From NCBI GenBank assembly GCA_003282175.1, contig QBZX01000001.1:186345-250344 (forward strand): a stretch of 64,000 nucleotides of DNA. Direction: 5' to 3'. The position numbers and the translations under genes were made by a program. This document shows, one piece after another, positions 9,567 to 19,600 of the stretch. Below the pieces are notes generated by a model. It was not told where the DNA came from and did not search any database. It was given only the letters and a program-made list of their open reading frames with translations. Position 1 is the first letter of the stretch; every line of letters begins with the position of its first letter. The stretch is from Pelagibacteraceae bacterium AG-337-G06. Lineage in GTDB: Bacteria; Pseudomonadota; Alphaproteobacteria; Pelagibacterales; AG-422-B15.

Positions 9567-9579
9567 ATACTGTTATATT

Positions 9580-10647
9580 ATGAATTCAAGTCTAGCAGCA
9601 AAAAAAAGTAAAGTTATTGAACTCATTAACAATCTAGAAGATGGTAACTTCTCATTGCTGCTGTTAATCCACATTTCACGGTATCAAAATTTATTTTTGC
9701 ATACAGAACCTGATTGGGAAAATAGTCCAAATAATTGGATAACAAAAGACAGACGACTTCAAGATGAGTCTATTGGAGTTCTTTCGTTCATCATTCTTTT
9801 TTCTCTTACTAACGCAAATGTAAACGAAAATCTTTTTCCTGAATACAGAAAACAAATTAAGGAAATGAAACTTGAGGATTTCTTGGATGATAATTTTTTT
9901 ATAACTCCATTTAACAATTTTCTTGGAAAAAAAATATCTCTTAAAGTTCTTGAGGAATTTTTTTCTATCCCACGTGAAAATATAAGGCGATACATAAATC
10001 AGCTGATAGAGGCTGGGTTTGTAAAGAAAGATAAAAAGTATGGTTATCTAGTAAACATGGAGGTGTATGTACAGTATATATTTACTGACTCTCTTAGCAA
10101 AATTATGAAGTCATTAATGAGAACATTCGATGATATTATCGCTAATCTTGAGGAAAAGTATCAAGTTAAATTAAATTTAAAACCAATCTCCATTATTAAT
10201 TTAGCAAGGGTAAAACCTGAGGTATGGAATCGAATTAGATTACCCATGTATCACTTTTGGGTAAGAGTTTTAACACTAGAAGGTAATGATAAATCTTTAA
10301 GTCCTAGTGATCGAGTTGTTTTGTCTGCATCGATCTATTTTAGGAAACGTACTGGAATACTAAATTTCAAAACAATAAGTGAGTTATATGAAAATGATTA
10401 TCTCCTACCAACCAATATTTCGTCCATTGCTGAGGCATCTAAAATGCCGCGAGAAACCGTAAGGAGATGTAGTAATAAATTGATAAAAGTTGGACATTTA
10501 GAAAAAAAAGGACGTCAATTGTTTAGAATTAATTATGCTAATAAAGAGGACGGAGAAGTAGCAACCTTTATCAAGAATAAAGCAATAACAACGCGCGATA
10601 TGATGAATTTTTACTTTAGAATTTATAAGGATTTATCCCAGCCTTAA
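9580..10647 (+). CDS. Unrecognised protein with two winged-helix-like segments, putative DNA-binding regulator
   Basis: I do not recognise a named family for this 355-residue protein. It contains two similar helix-turn-helix/wing stretches: residues 128-168 (ISLKVLEEFFSIPRENIRRY, then INQLIEAGFVKKDKKYGYLV) and residues about 281-325 (ISSIAEASKMPRETVRRCSN, then KLIKVGHLEKKGRQLFRI). Both have the pattern 'x-IPRE/MPRET-xRR-xxxLIxxGxxxKKxxxxxx(V/I)', which suggests an internal duplication. No signal peptide or membrane segment is seen. The gene sits beside the TolC/surface-protein export locus, ends tail-to-tail with the TolC-like gene (4-bp overlap), and a palindrome present upstream of it recurs between the TolC-like and surface-protein genes. 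A role as the local transcriptional regulator is inferred. Confidence 0.6.
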   Translation: MNSSLAAKKSKVIELINNLEDGNFSLLLLIHISRYQNLFLHTEPDWENSPNNWITKDRRLQDESIGVLSFIILFSLTNANVNENLFPEYRKQIKEMKLEDFLDDNFFITPFNNFLGKKISLKVLEEFFSIPRENIRRYINQLIEAGFVKKDKKYGYLVNMEVYVQYIFTDSLSKIMKSLMRTFDDIIANLEEKYQVKLNLKPISIINLARVKPEVWNRIRLPMYHFWVRVLTLEGNDKSLSPSDRVVLSASIYFRKRTGILNFKTISELYENDYLLPTNISSIAEASKMPRETVRRCSNKLIKVGHLEKKGRQLFRINYANKEDGEVATFIKNKAITTRDMMNFYFRIYKDLSQP

Positions 10648-13418
10648 ATTGAACACATTAAAATAATTTCTTCATTACAGATTAATTCTGCTTCAACTAA
10701 AGAACTATTTTGTGAACTCAATTGCGTATCGAGTGCCTCTAGCATAGATTTTGCTTCATTCATTGGTACCGGACCTACAATGACGGAATAGTCATTTTTA
10801 TCTAATTTATCGACATTAATATCATATTTGAGAAATCTACTGTCAAATCCCATTACATCGTAAATGTAATTCATAAAACTAAATGCAGAATTACCACGTG
10901 TATAAGATCCAATTTTTATATAAGCATATTCAGCGTCGCGGGTATCAATGGTTAATTCAGTTTCTTCAATATCATTTGCTTGGGCACTAAATGCATTTGA
11001 TACAACTTCTGTAGGTTCTTCGATGAGTTGAGCGAGATCTTCTAATGCTTGGGTTGCTTCTTCGGCTAATTTATTTTCTAATTCACTTGTATTGTTGAGT
11101 TCTGTAAGTAAATCTCTCGCAGCATTGGCTTCCTCAATAAGGCTATTTTCATCAACGGTATTTAAAATTTTCTTTTTTGGTAAAACGTTAACCAAATCTA
11201 ATGTTTCTTCAGTATTATCAATTGTTGTCTCATCATCGGGTAACAGAGATGCTTCTACCTGGTTCTCAATTGCATCAATCTCTGTAACGGCTTCTTCTTC
11301 AGTATCAATTGCTATATTATCAAGTATATTTTGAGCATTTTTAAGGGTGTTATCAACAGAATCTAGTAATTCATTGAGACTGTCTGCATCATTAATAATC
11401 AATTCATTTGAAACTGTGTATTCATCTAGATTAATCTCTGGTTCATCTATTACTTCAGCAATCTCTTGAACTTCATCATTTGTTCCTATGATATTTTCAA
11501 TGGCCTCATTCTCTTGTTCTAAACTAATGCTGTTCTCTTCAGCTTGATCAGTGCCTAACTGAATAAGCTTTTGTCGTGCTTTTTCGCTTTCTTGGGCAAG
11601 GAATTCACCTTCATCCATAAATTGCAGTGTGAAGTTATCTTCAACAGATACTAGAGCATTTGCAACTGAAACTTTTAATTTTATTCCAGAGACGTCATTC
11701 GGAGGATTGCCCACAAAAGATAAATCAGAAGTTAAAAAAGCAAGCCATCTGGGTAAAGGAGTCCCATCTTCCTGCATAGCTTGAAAACGTAATTTACCTG
11801 GCCCACTTATGTTGAATGTATTATCAGAAATCTGAAATTTATTGCTGGTTTGCTGCGTATTGATTGGATCGTTTATAATTAAAAGCATTGGATCTTGCTC
11901 ACTTATAGGAATATTTATCGCCGCTTGATAAACTTCTCCCCATTCTGAAAGATTGGTTTCAATTTTTTTACTTACATCAGGGATAGATAAATTTTGGTGA
12001 TTCTCAGGAAGAATATCTTTTCCCATTGAAGCATAAATTTGACCGATACTGTGCTGCATTTCGGAAAATGCTAGATCTCGTCTCAGCTCAGCAACCAATA
12101 AACTTGCTTCTTCCCGAATGACTTCAAGTTCCCCAAACCGAGAGACTTTTTGGGCATTTTGAACTTGTTTACTGATCCTTTGAGCTACATCTAGATACCT
12201 TTGTGCGGTATCGTATTCCTCAATTGCAAGAGCATAGTTCATATTTGAAAGATGAACTTGAGACAGCACTGTCATTGCTATGGCAAGGTGACGTTCTGCA
12301 ATTAAATCTTTACTTGCTCTAGATGATTTTGTGACAGCTCCTAAAGAAAAAACATTAAAGAGATTAGCACCAATTGATGCTCCGTACTCTGTAGTATCTT
12401 GATTTAAGAGATATTCATTATCTGAGTATCCATATGTTGCGTTAAATTTTATACTTGGAATTAAACCCAAAATGGCTGCCTTCGTATCCTTACTGGTAAT
12501 TCTTTTTTGATATCTACTCTCCATCAATTCAGGTCTTGAAATAAGTGCTATCTCTTCCATTGTTTCGATGTTCATGTTTACACTGGTGAGGTAACTATTG
12601 TCACTTGAGAGGCTAAACTTTTGTCCCGGTAATAATCCCATAAGAATTGCGAGTTCATTTTTTGAATTTATTAATGCTCGTTGCTGTGTCTGAAGCGTTC
12701 TCTGTACATCAAGTAATTCTTTTTGATATAGCAATGAGTCCATCGGTGCCGATATAAGAAGCTCCTCAATATACTTCGAGTCTGCAAGGGCTGTGTCAAC
12801 TTTCTCAAGAAGGGGATTTAATTTTTTTAGGAGATTTTCTGAGGCTTGCGCTTTCCAGTAAGCACGAATGATATCTCTTGTAATATTCTGAGTTGCTTTC
12901 CTCTCAAGTTCTTTTGCAATTAAGTAGCGATCTGCTTGTTGACCAGCTCTTATATAAGATAATCCAAAGTCAAGCGCATTCCATGTGAATTCAATATTTC
13001 TCGTTTCCAATCCTGTAGCTCTTGAAATTGTATATGACTGCGTTCCATCTAATGCTGGTGCATCTCCTATATCATTATCAACACTAACACTTGTCGATGG
13101 TTGCAATTCATTGAACTCAGAGTAACCTGCATTAAGTGCAATATCAGGAAGCATGTCAAACCGTTGAAGATCGCTTTGTCTCTGTGCTAATGCAGATTCC
13201 ATAACACTGATACGCAAGTCACGATTATTTTTAATGCCAATAGCAATTGCTGTGTGTAGGTCTATGTTCTCTAAAGGGGCATTAACTGTTAGTAATGATA
13301 AATCTTTTTGAATACTTGTATTTAATATTTCAGCATCAATAACATGGGGTGTTCGAGCGCAGGCACTGAGTGCTATAAATAGGCAAAATAAAATTATTTT
13401 TGAGCTAATTAATTTCAT
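10644..13418 (-). CDS. TolC-family outer-membrane lipoprotein with Ig-like and SPOR-type extension
   Basis: A 924-residue exported protein, about twice the length of TolC. Residues 1-19 form a lipoprotein signal with lipobox LSAC (Cys at about 20). Residues 50-480 are a TolC/OEP domain: two similar halves with long helices and phrases such as SRPELMESRYQ and LLPGQKF. Around residues 530-600 is a beta-rich module containing DGTPLPRWLAF, like a dystroglycan/He_PIG-type Ig domain. Residues 620-810 are an acidic, Asn/Glu-rich linker. Residues 830-915 resemble a SPOR domain (YIKIGSYTRG ... YSVIVGPVPMNEAKSMLEAL), which binds denuded peptidoglycan. It is probably the outer-membrane duct for the adjacent export system. 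It is transcribed divergently from the giant surface-protein gene across 188 bp. Confidence 0.82.
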   Translation of the reverse strand: MKLISSKIILFCLFIALSACARTPHVIDAEILNTSIQKDLSLLTVNAPLENIDLHTAIAIGIKNNRDLRISVMESALAQRQSDLQRFDMLPDIALNAGYSEFNELQPSTSVSVDNDIGDAPALDGTQSYTISRATGLETRNIEFTWNALDFGLSYIRAGQQADRYLIAKELERKATQNITRDIIRAYWKAQASENLLKKLNPLLEKVDTALADSKYIEELLISAPMDSLLYQKELLDVQRTLQTQQRALINSKNELAILMGLLPGQKFSLSSDNSYLTSVNMNIETMEEIALISRPELMESRYQKRITSKDTKAAILGLIPSIKFNATYGYSDNEYLLNQDTTEYGASIGANLFNVFSLGAVTKSSRASKDLIAERHLAIAMTVLSQVHLSNMNYALAIEEYDTAQRYLDVAQRISKQVQNAQKVSRFGELEVIREEASLLVAELRRDLAFSEMQHSIGQIYASMGKDILPENHQNLSIPDVSKKIETNLSEWGEVYQAAINIPISEQDPMLLIINDPINTQQTSNKFQISDNTFNISGPGKLRFQAMQEDGTPLPRWLAFLTSDLSFVGNPPNDVSGIKLKVSVANALVSVEDNFTLQFMDEGEFLAQESEKARQKLIQLGTDQAEENSISLEQENEAIENIIGTNDEVQEIAEVIDEPEINLDEYTVSNELIINDADSLNELLDSVDNTLKNAQNILDNIAIDTEEEAVTEIDAIENQVEASLLPDDETTIDNTEETLDLVNVLPKKKILNTVDENSLIEEANAARDLLTELNNTSELENKLAEEATQALEDLAQLIEEPTEVVSNAFSAQANDIEETELTIDTRDAEYAYIKIGSYTRGNSAFSFMNYIYDVMGFDSRFLKYDINVDKLDKNDYSVIVGPVPMNEAKSMLEALDTQLSSQNSSLVEAELICNEEIILMCSI

Positions 13419-13459
13419 TAAGTAAGGGTGTTTGTTTGTATCGTTAGTTCTATTTTGGG

Positions 13460-13465
13460 ATTATA
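13460..13465 (-). promoter_or_regulatory. Candidate -10 element for the TolC-like gene
   Basis: A perfect TATAAT on the minus strand about 42 bp before the start codon, followed directly by CCCAAAA (13453-13459), a half-site of the palindrome at 13498-13508. No good -35 element is seen at the usual spacing, so activation by a regulator is possible. Confidence 0.35.
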
Positions 13466-13497
13466 GACTTTTGCTTGAAAACTCCTAAAATAATTTG

Positions 13498-13508
13498 CCC
13501 AAAATGGG
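13498..13508. promoter_or_regulatory. Palindromic operator candidate (CCCA-N3-TGGG)
   Basis: An 11-bp inverted repeat in the divergent region between the TolC-like lipoprotein and the giant surface protein. It has the same half-sites and spacing as the palindrome at 9554-9566 in front of the winged-helix gene. Both lie in intergenic DNA of the same locus, which suggests one regulator controls all three transcription units. Confidence 0.5.
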
Positions 13509-13566
13509 TTTTTTAGACGTATGAAAGTACCTTTCAAAATTTACTAATGTATAAACAAATGAATAG

Positions 13567-13596
13567 TTGCCAATAATTATTTTGATACAGGATAAT
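13567..13596 (+). promoter_or_regulatory. Candidate promoter of the giant surface protein
   Basis: TTGCCA (13567-13572), 18-nt spacer, GATAAT (13591-13596); each hexamer matches the sigma-70 consensus at 5 of 6 positions. Transcription would start about 4 nt before the ATG at 13607. No Shine-Dalgarno sequence is visible, so the message may be nearly leaderless. Confidence 0.45.
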
Positions 13597-13606
13597 ATAT
13601 ATAAAA

Positions 13607-16600
13607 ATGAGCAATAAACTTATTCAGGCCTTGGAACCCCGTCTCATGCTGGATGGTGCCGCAGTGGCAACCGCAATTGATGCAGTTGATGATTTGGCTC
13701 AGTTTCAAAAGTCAGAGAACGATAAGCCATCTAAAGCAGATCACTTCAAAGTTGATAAAGACACAAAGTTACCTTTTGTAAATGTAGATGCGTCATCTCA
13801 AAATGCAAAATCAAGACAGATTATATTTATTGATAGTACTGTTGAAGATATTGAAACTCTTATAAATAGCTTTGATAAAAATATAGAAGTTCATGTCATA
13901 CAAAGTGATCAAGATGGATTTGTTGCCATGCAAAATATTTTATCATCTCAAGAAAATATAGATGCGGTTCATGTCATTGGTCACGGTAGCGTAGGACAGA
14001 TTGCATTCGGTACGGCTGTATTGAACAGTAACACAATAAATGCTTATGAAAACATTCTTCAAGAAATTGGATCAAGTCTTAGTGAGAATGGCGATATCTT
14101 ATTTTATGGTTGTAACGTTGCTGCAGATCAAAGTGGCGAGATCTTAATCAAACAAATTGCAGACATCACGGATGCTGATATAGCGGCATCAGATGATGTT
14201 ACAGGTAAAGGTGGGGATTGGGACCTTGAAAAGCGCACTGGCATTATAGAAGCACACAATATTGAAGTTGTGAACTATCAACACTCTTTAATAACAGGTG
14301 TTGCTAGTTATGGCACTGATAATGTAATTGTAAAGGAAGATTCAAATGTCAACTTTAACAACCCTGCTCTAGGTGGTACACAAGATGGCTCAAATACTGA
14401 TGAGTATAATCGCTTTATTCTTGTTCAAGAAAACGCAGATGTAACACACGATACTACTTTGGTTTTTAACGTAGACTATGGAGCTAACGTTTCGTGGAAT
14501 CCAAGCACTGATGGACCTGTACACGTGTATATGCTTTTTTCCAATGATGATACCAATAGTGAGAGCAGAAGAACTACTGATAGGGATGGAGAGGTAACAT
14601 TCGAAAATGAAATTTTAGGGGTATTTACCACGCCGGCCAATACTGTTTTTATGGATGGAATATCCAGGGCAAGTAGTTTCTACCCAGTTGAAGGAACTAG
14701 CCAATGGGGCAAAAGAGATTTTGAATATGAAAGTAATGAACCACTGGGTCCTGGTACACGGGGTAATAAGGACTTTTTTGAAGTATCAAATTCAAACAAA
14801 ACAATTAAAGTTGGAACCAAGAACGGTGAGAAAGGTGATTTTATTCGTATTGTTACCAGAGCTCCAGTTTCCAATACTCAACCCGTTGCAGTTGCAGATA
14901 CAGGGGTCATCAATGAGGATGCTGAACTATCAATTCTAAACGGGGGAGCGGCTGTTACAGGAAGTGATAGCAATAATAACAATCAAAGCGGTGATACCAC
15001 AGGGGATGTTTTGTCAAATGATACAGATGCTGACACAGGAAATACTCTAATTATTACCGGCATTAATGGCGGATCACTTGGTTCATATCTTGACGGTACG
15101 TATGGTAAAATCAGATTATATTCAACTGGTCAGTATGATTATATTGCCGAAAAAGATGCAGCTGATGCACTTGATGCTGGGGACTCAGCGACAGATATTT
15201 TTACTTATACCGTCGATGATCAGACAGGATCGGCTAACGCAACCAATACTGGAACTATTACCATCAAGGTGCTTGGATTGAATGATCCTATTACCGCAGT
15301 TAACGATACCGATACTGTGAATGAAGATGGATCGATTTCAAGAAATACCTCAAGTTCGTTTGAGTTAGATCACGATGATACAGATCCTGATGGCGATGAT
15401 ACAGGTGGTAACTTTACAATTACGGCCATACGATTGGGAAGATCCAGTGAGAGCGGCACCGCTAAAACAGTTGGCACAGAATTTACAACTGATTATGGTA
15501 CAGTCACTATTCGGAATGATGGTTCATATGATTATGCAGCCAATCGAAGCAGCTCCGACGCCTTAGCGCATGGTGATACATATATAGAATACTTTACCTA
15601 TACAGTCAGTGATGGAAATGGCAGCACGGATGAAGGAGAATTAGCCATAACAATTACAGGTGTTGGGCCTCAAGCGGTCGCTGATACAGCTTCTGTAAAT
15701 GAAAATGTTTTACTCGATGCTAACAATGCATCGTCAACTGGTGTGCTGGCTAACGATGACGATAATGCGAGTTTTGATAGTGAGAGTTTAGCTGTTACGA
15801 ATGTCAGTTCCGACTCTACAGGAAATAGTGGTAGTGCAACCCAAGGGGTTCTTGGAACGTATGGTACGCTCACTGTCGCAGCTGATGGTACTTATACCTA
15901 TACGCCAAATACAGCAGCAGCTGAAGCGTTAGATGCAAACGATCCTGCTACTGATGTCTTCACGTATACAGTCAAAGATGATGATGACAAAAATTCATCT
16001 ACCGCAACACTTACCATTTCAATTACTGGTCAGGATGATAACCCGGTTGCTGTCAGTGATACAGGTTATATCAATGAGGATGGAACATTGACTGTTTCAG
16101 ATGGTGGTTCTGCTGTGACAGGAACAGACAGTAACAATAATAATGAAATCGGTGATACCACAGGCGATGTTTTACTCAATGATACTGACGCAGATGCGAG
16201 TGCATCTCTTGATGTTTCTGCAATACAAGGTGGATCTTTAGGATCAGGTGTGGATGGAACGTACGGTACCCTCACTTTATACTCAACCGGTAGATATACA
16301 TACGTTGCAGATAAGAGTGGCGCGGATGGACTTGCAACAGGTGCAGTTCAAACTGATGTCTTTACATATACGGTAAGCGATGGAGCTGGCGATACAAGTA
16401 ACGCTACGCTGACAATTACAGTAAAAGGTATCGGTCCCCAAGGTGTAGCGGACACAGCGTCTGTGGCTGAAAATGCAACGGTAACTAACAATAATGCTGC
16501 CACAAACGGAGTGCTCGCAAACGATGATGATAACGCATCATTTGACCAAGAAAGTCTTGCAGTAACAGCAATTGTTGGCGCATCATCTGGAACAGTTGGA

Positions 16601-19600
16601 GGTGAGACAACTGGTACTCACGGTACTCTAACAATGAACGAGGATGGTACTTATTCTTATGCAGCAACCAACAATGCGCTAGATGAAGGAGAAACTGTTA
16701 CAGATGTTTTCACTTACACGGTAAAAGACGATGCGAATAAAAATGCAAGTACCGCAACATTAACCATATCAGTAACTGGAGCAAATGATCCTATTACTGC
16801 AGTTGCAGATACAGATACAATAAGTGCTGGATCGACGATCACGAGAGACGAGGCATCAACGTTTGAATTAGATCACGATGATACTGACCCTGACGGCGAT
16901 GATGTACCAGGCAATTTTATTATTACAAATATCAGACATGGTTCTGATGATTATAACCCTGGTCAAGAAATTACGACATCAAAAGGTAGATTAACAGTCG
17001 ATGCAAATGGTTCTTATACTTATGTAGCTGATCAAAGCGGTTCAACAGGCTTATCAAACGGTGCTCAAGCAACTGATGTCTTTACTTATACAGTTCGTGA
17101 TCATGCGAGCAGTCCAAATGATACAGATACTGCGACACTAACAATCACAATTACTGGTTCAAACAACAACCCACCTGTTGCAGATGCTGATGGCAATGCT
17201 GGAACAGGATACATCCTAGAAGATCAAATATTGACAGTTACGAATGATTCTACTGGAGTTACAGGATCTGACGGCAATAATAATAATGAAAGTGGAGATA
17301 ATACGGGGGACGTGCTAGAAAACGACACCGACGCTGATGGACACACACTTACTGTTTCAGATATCTCGGGAGGATCAGTTGGCGCTAGTGGCGCAACAGG
17401 AACATACGGAACATTAACTATTCAAAGTGATGGTAGTTATACCTACAATGCAAACAATGCAAACTCGATAGCTAAAGATGCTACTGCAACTGACGTTTTC
17501 ACTTACACAGTCGATGATGACAACGGTGGAACGGATACTGCTACCATAACCTTTACTATTTTAGGAGTAAATGATGCTCCAAGCGCAAGCAATGATACGA
17601 ATGCCGTTGATGAAGATGCTACAGCATCAAAAAGTGCTGGAACAGGAGTACTCTCAAACGATAGCGACGCTGACACGGGTTCAAGCATGACGGTGACTGC
17701 AATCACTGGAGCATCAAGCGGTTCGGTTAATGGAACAACAGATGGAACATATGGTACCTTAACCCTTAATAATGATGGAAGTTATTCCTATACCGCAAAT
17801 AAAGCGGCTGCAGATGCACTGGCACACAACGCAACGGCAAATGACGTATTCACTTATACGGTCACAGATAACGAGGGCGCTACTACTACGGCAACTGTGA
17901 CTATAACAGTAACCGGCAAGGGACCCGTTGGTTCAGCTGATACCGCTACAGTCAGTGAGAACGTAGAAGTTAGTAAAGATGCATTAAGCGGGGTTCTTGC
18001 TAATGACACCGGTGGAGATCAAGAAAGTCTTGCAGTTACAAATATTTCATCAAATGATACCAGTAATACAGGCACTGCGGGTCAAGGTGTTTTAGGCACT
18101 TACGGTACTTTGACAATTGCGGAAGATGGAAGTTACACATACACACCAAACACAGCTGCAGCAGAAGCTTTGGATGCAGGTGATACTGTTACCGAAGCAT
18201 TTACATATACCGTAAAGGATGATGATGACAAAAACTCATCTACCGCAACACTTACATTTACGATAAATGGAGCTAATGATGCAATCGTTGCCGTTGATGA
18301 TACAGATAGCGTCGACGAGGATGCAGAGGTTAAAAGATTGATTAGTGATGACCAGGAACTTGATCACGACGATACAGATGTGGATACGGACGATGTAAGC
18401 GGAAGTTTTACCATTACAGACATTAGAACCGGCCCTAAAACTTCAGCGGCTGGTACTGTTGATGGTGAAGTTGGTACACCACTAACTGGTGAATATGGGA
18501 CACTCACTGTTAATGCCAATGGATCATATACCTACGTTGCAGATCAAGATAAATCAGATCAACTTCCTACAGGTCAAACAGGAACAGATACATTTACTTA
18601 CACTGTGAGTGATGGTACTGAAACTTCGACTGCACAACTGACTTTCACAGTCACTGGTATCAATGATAACGATCCAGTCGCTGTAGACGACACTGATAGT
18701 GTAAACAGAGATGCATCCATAGATAGAGCAAATGGATCTACATTTGATCTAGCTATTGATGATACAGATGCAGACTCGGATACATTAACCATTACTGAAA
18801 TAAGAAAAGGTAATAACAAAGGCGGAGGTGATGCTGGAACTATAGGACAACCATTAGTTGGTGAATTTGGTACATTAACTTTGAAAGCCGATGGAAGTTA
18901 TAAGTATGATGCTGATCAAGATTCAATTAATGATCTTGGTCGTGGACAAAGCGTTGTCGAACATTTTAATTATACCGTATCAGATGGTTCAAGAACATCC
19001 ATTGGACTGATCTCAATTACAGTCAATGGAATAAGTGATCCACCCGTTCCAGTGGATGACAATATTGCAGTTGGTGCAAGCGGTACAGCAATCAAGGAAG
19101 GTTTAAACTCTCTCATAGCAAATGATACTGATCCTGACGGTGATGCTATTACAGTAGACTCAATCAGAACGGGACCCGAGTCTGGAACGGGAACAACAGG
19201 AACAATTGGACAACCTTTAACTGGAACTTATGGTGATATAACAGTTAACGCTGATGGCAGCTATACTTATGTGTCTAATAATGCAAAATCTCTGAACCCT
19301 GGTGAAACTGCAACTGAATATTTCACTTACACGGCTACGGATACTGAGACATCCGTACCTGCAACAATTGAAATTACAGTAACTGGTATTAATGACCCTC
19401 CTGAAGTAGTTAATCCAGTAAGCGTGCCCCCAATCTTCACGGGACAAAAAATAAATATCAAACACAAACAAATTTTTGATGATCCTGATATAGGTATTTA
19501 TGACATTAATGAATATAAAATTATTGATCCTGATACAGAAAAAGAAACGAGTCTTCCAGATGGACTAAGATTGAAGCAAAATAAATTACATGGAAGTATC

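Noticed and set aside
14873..19391. CRISPR array or satellite DNA
   Set aside because: The repeats are long, diverged, in frame and encode VCBS domains; no short constant repeats with unique spacers.
15670..19471. Antisense open frames across the surface-protein gene
   Set aside because: They are long only because of the repeated, stop-poor coding strand; they show no start signals or recognisable protein features.
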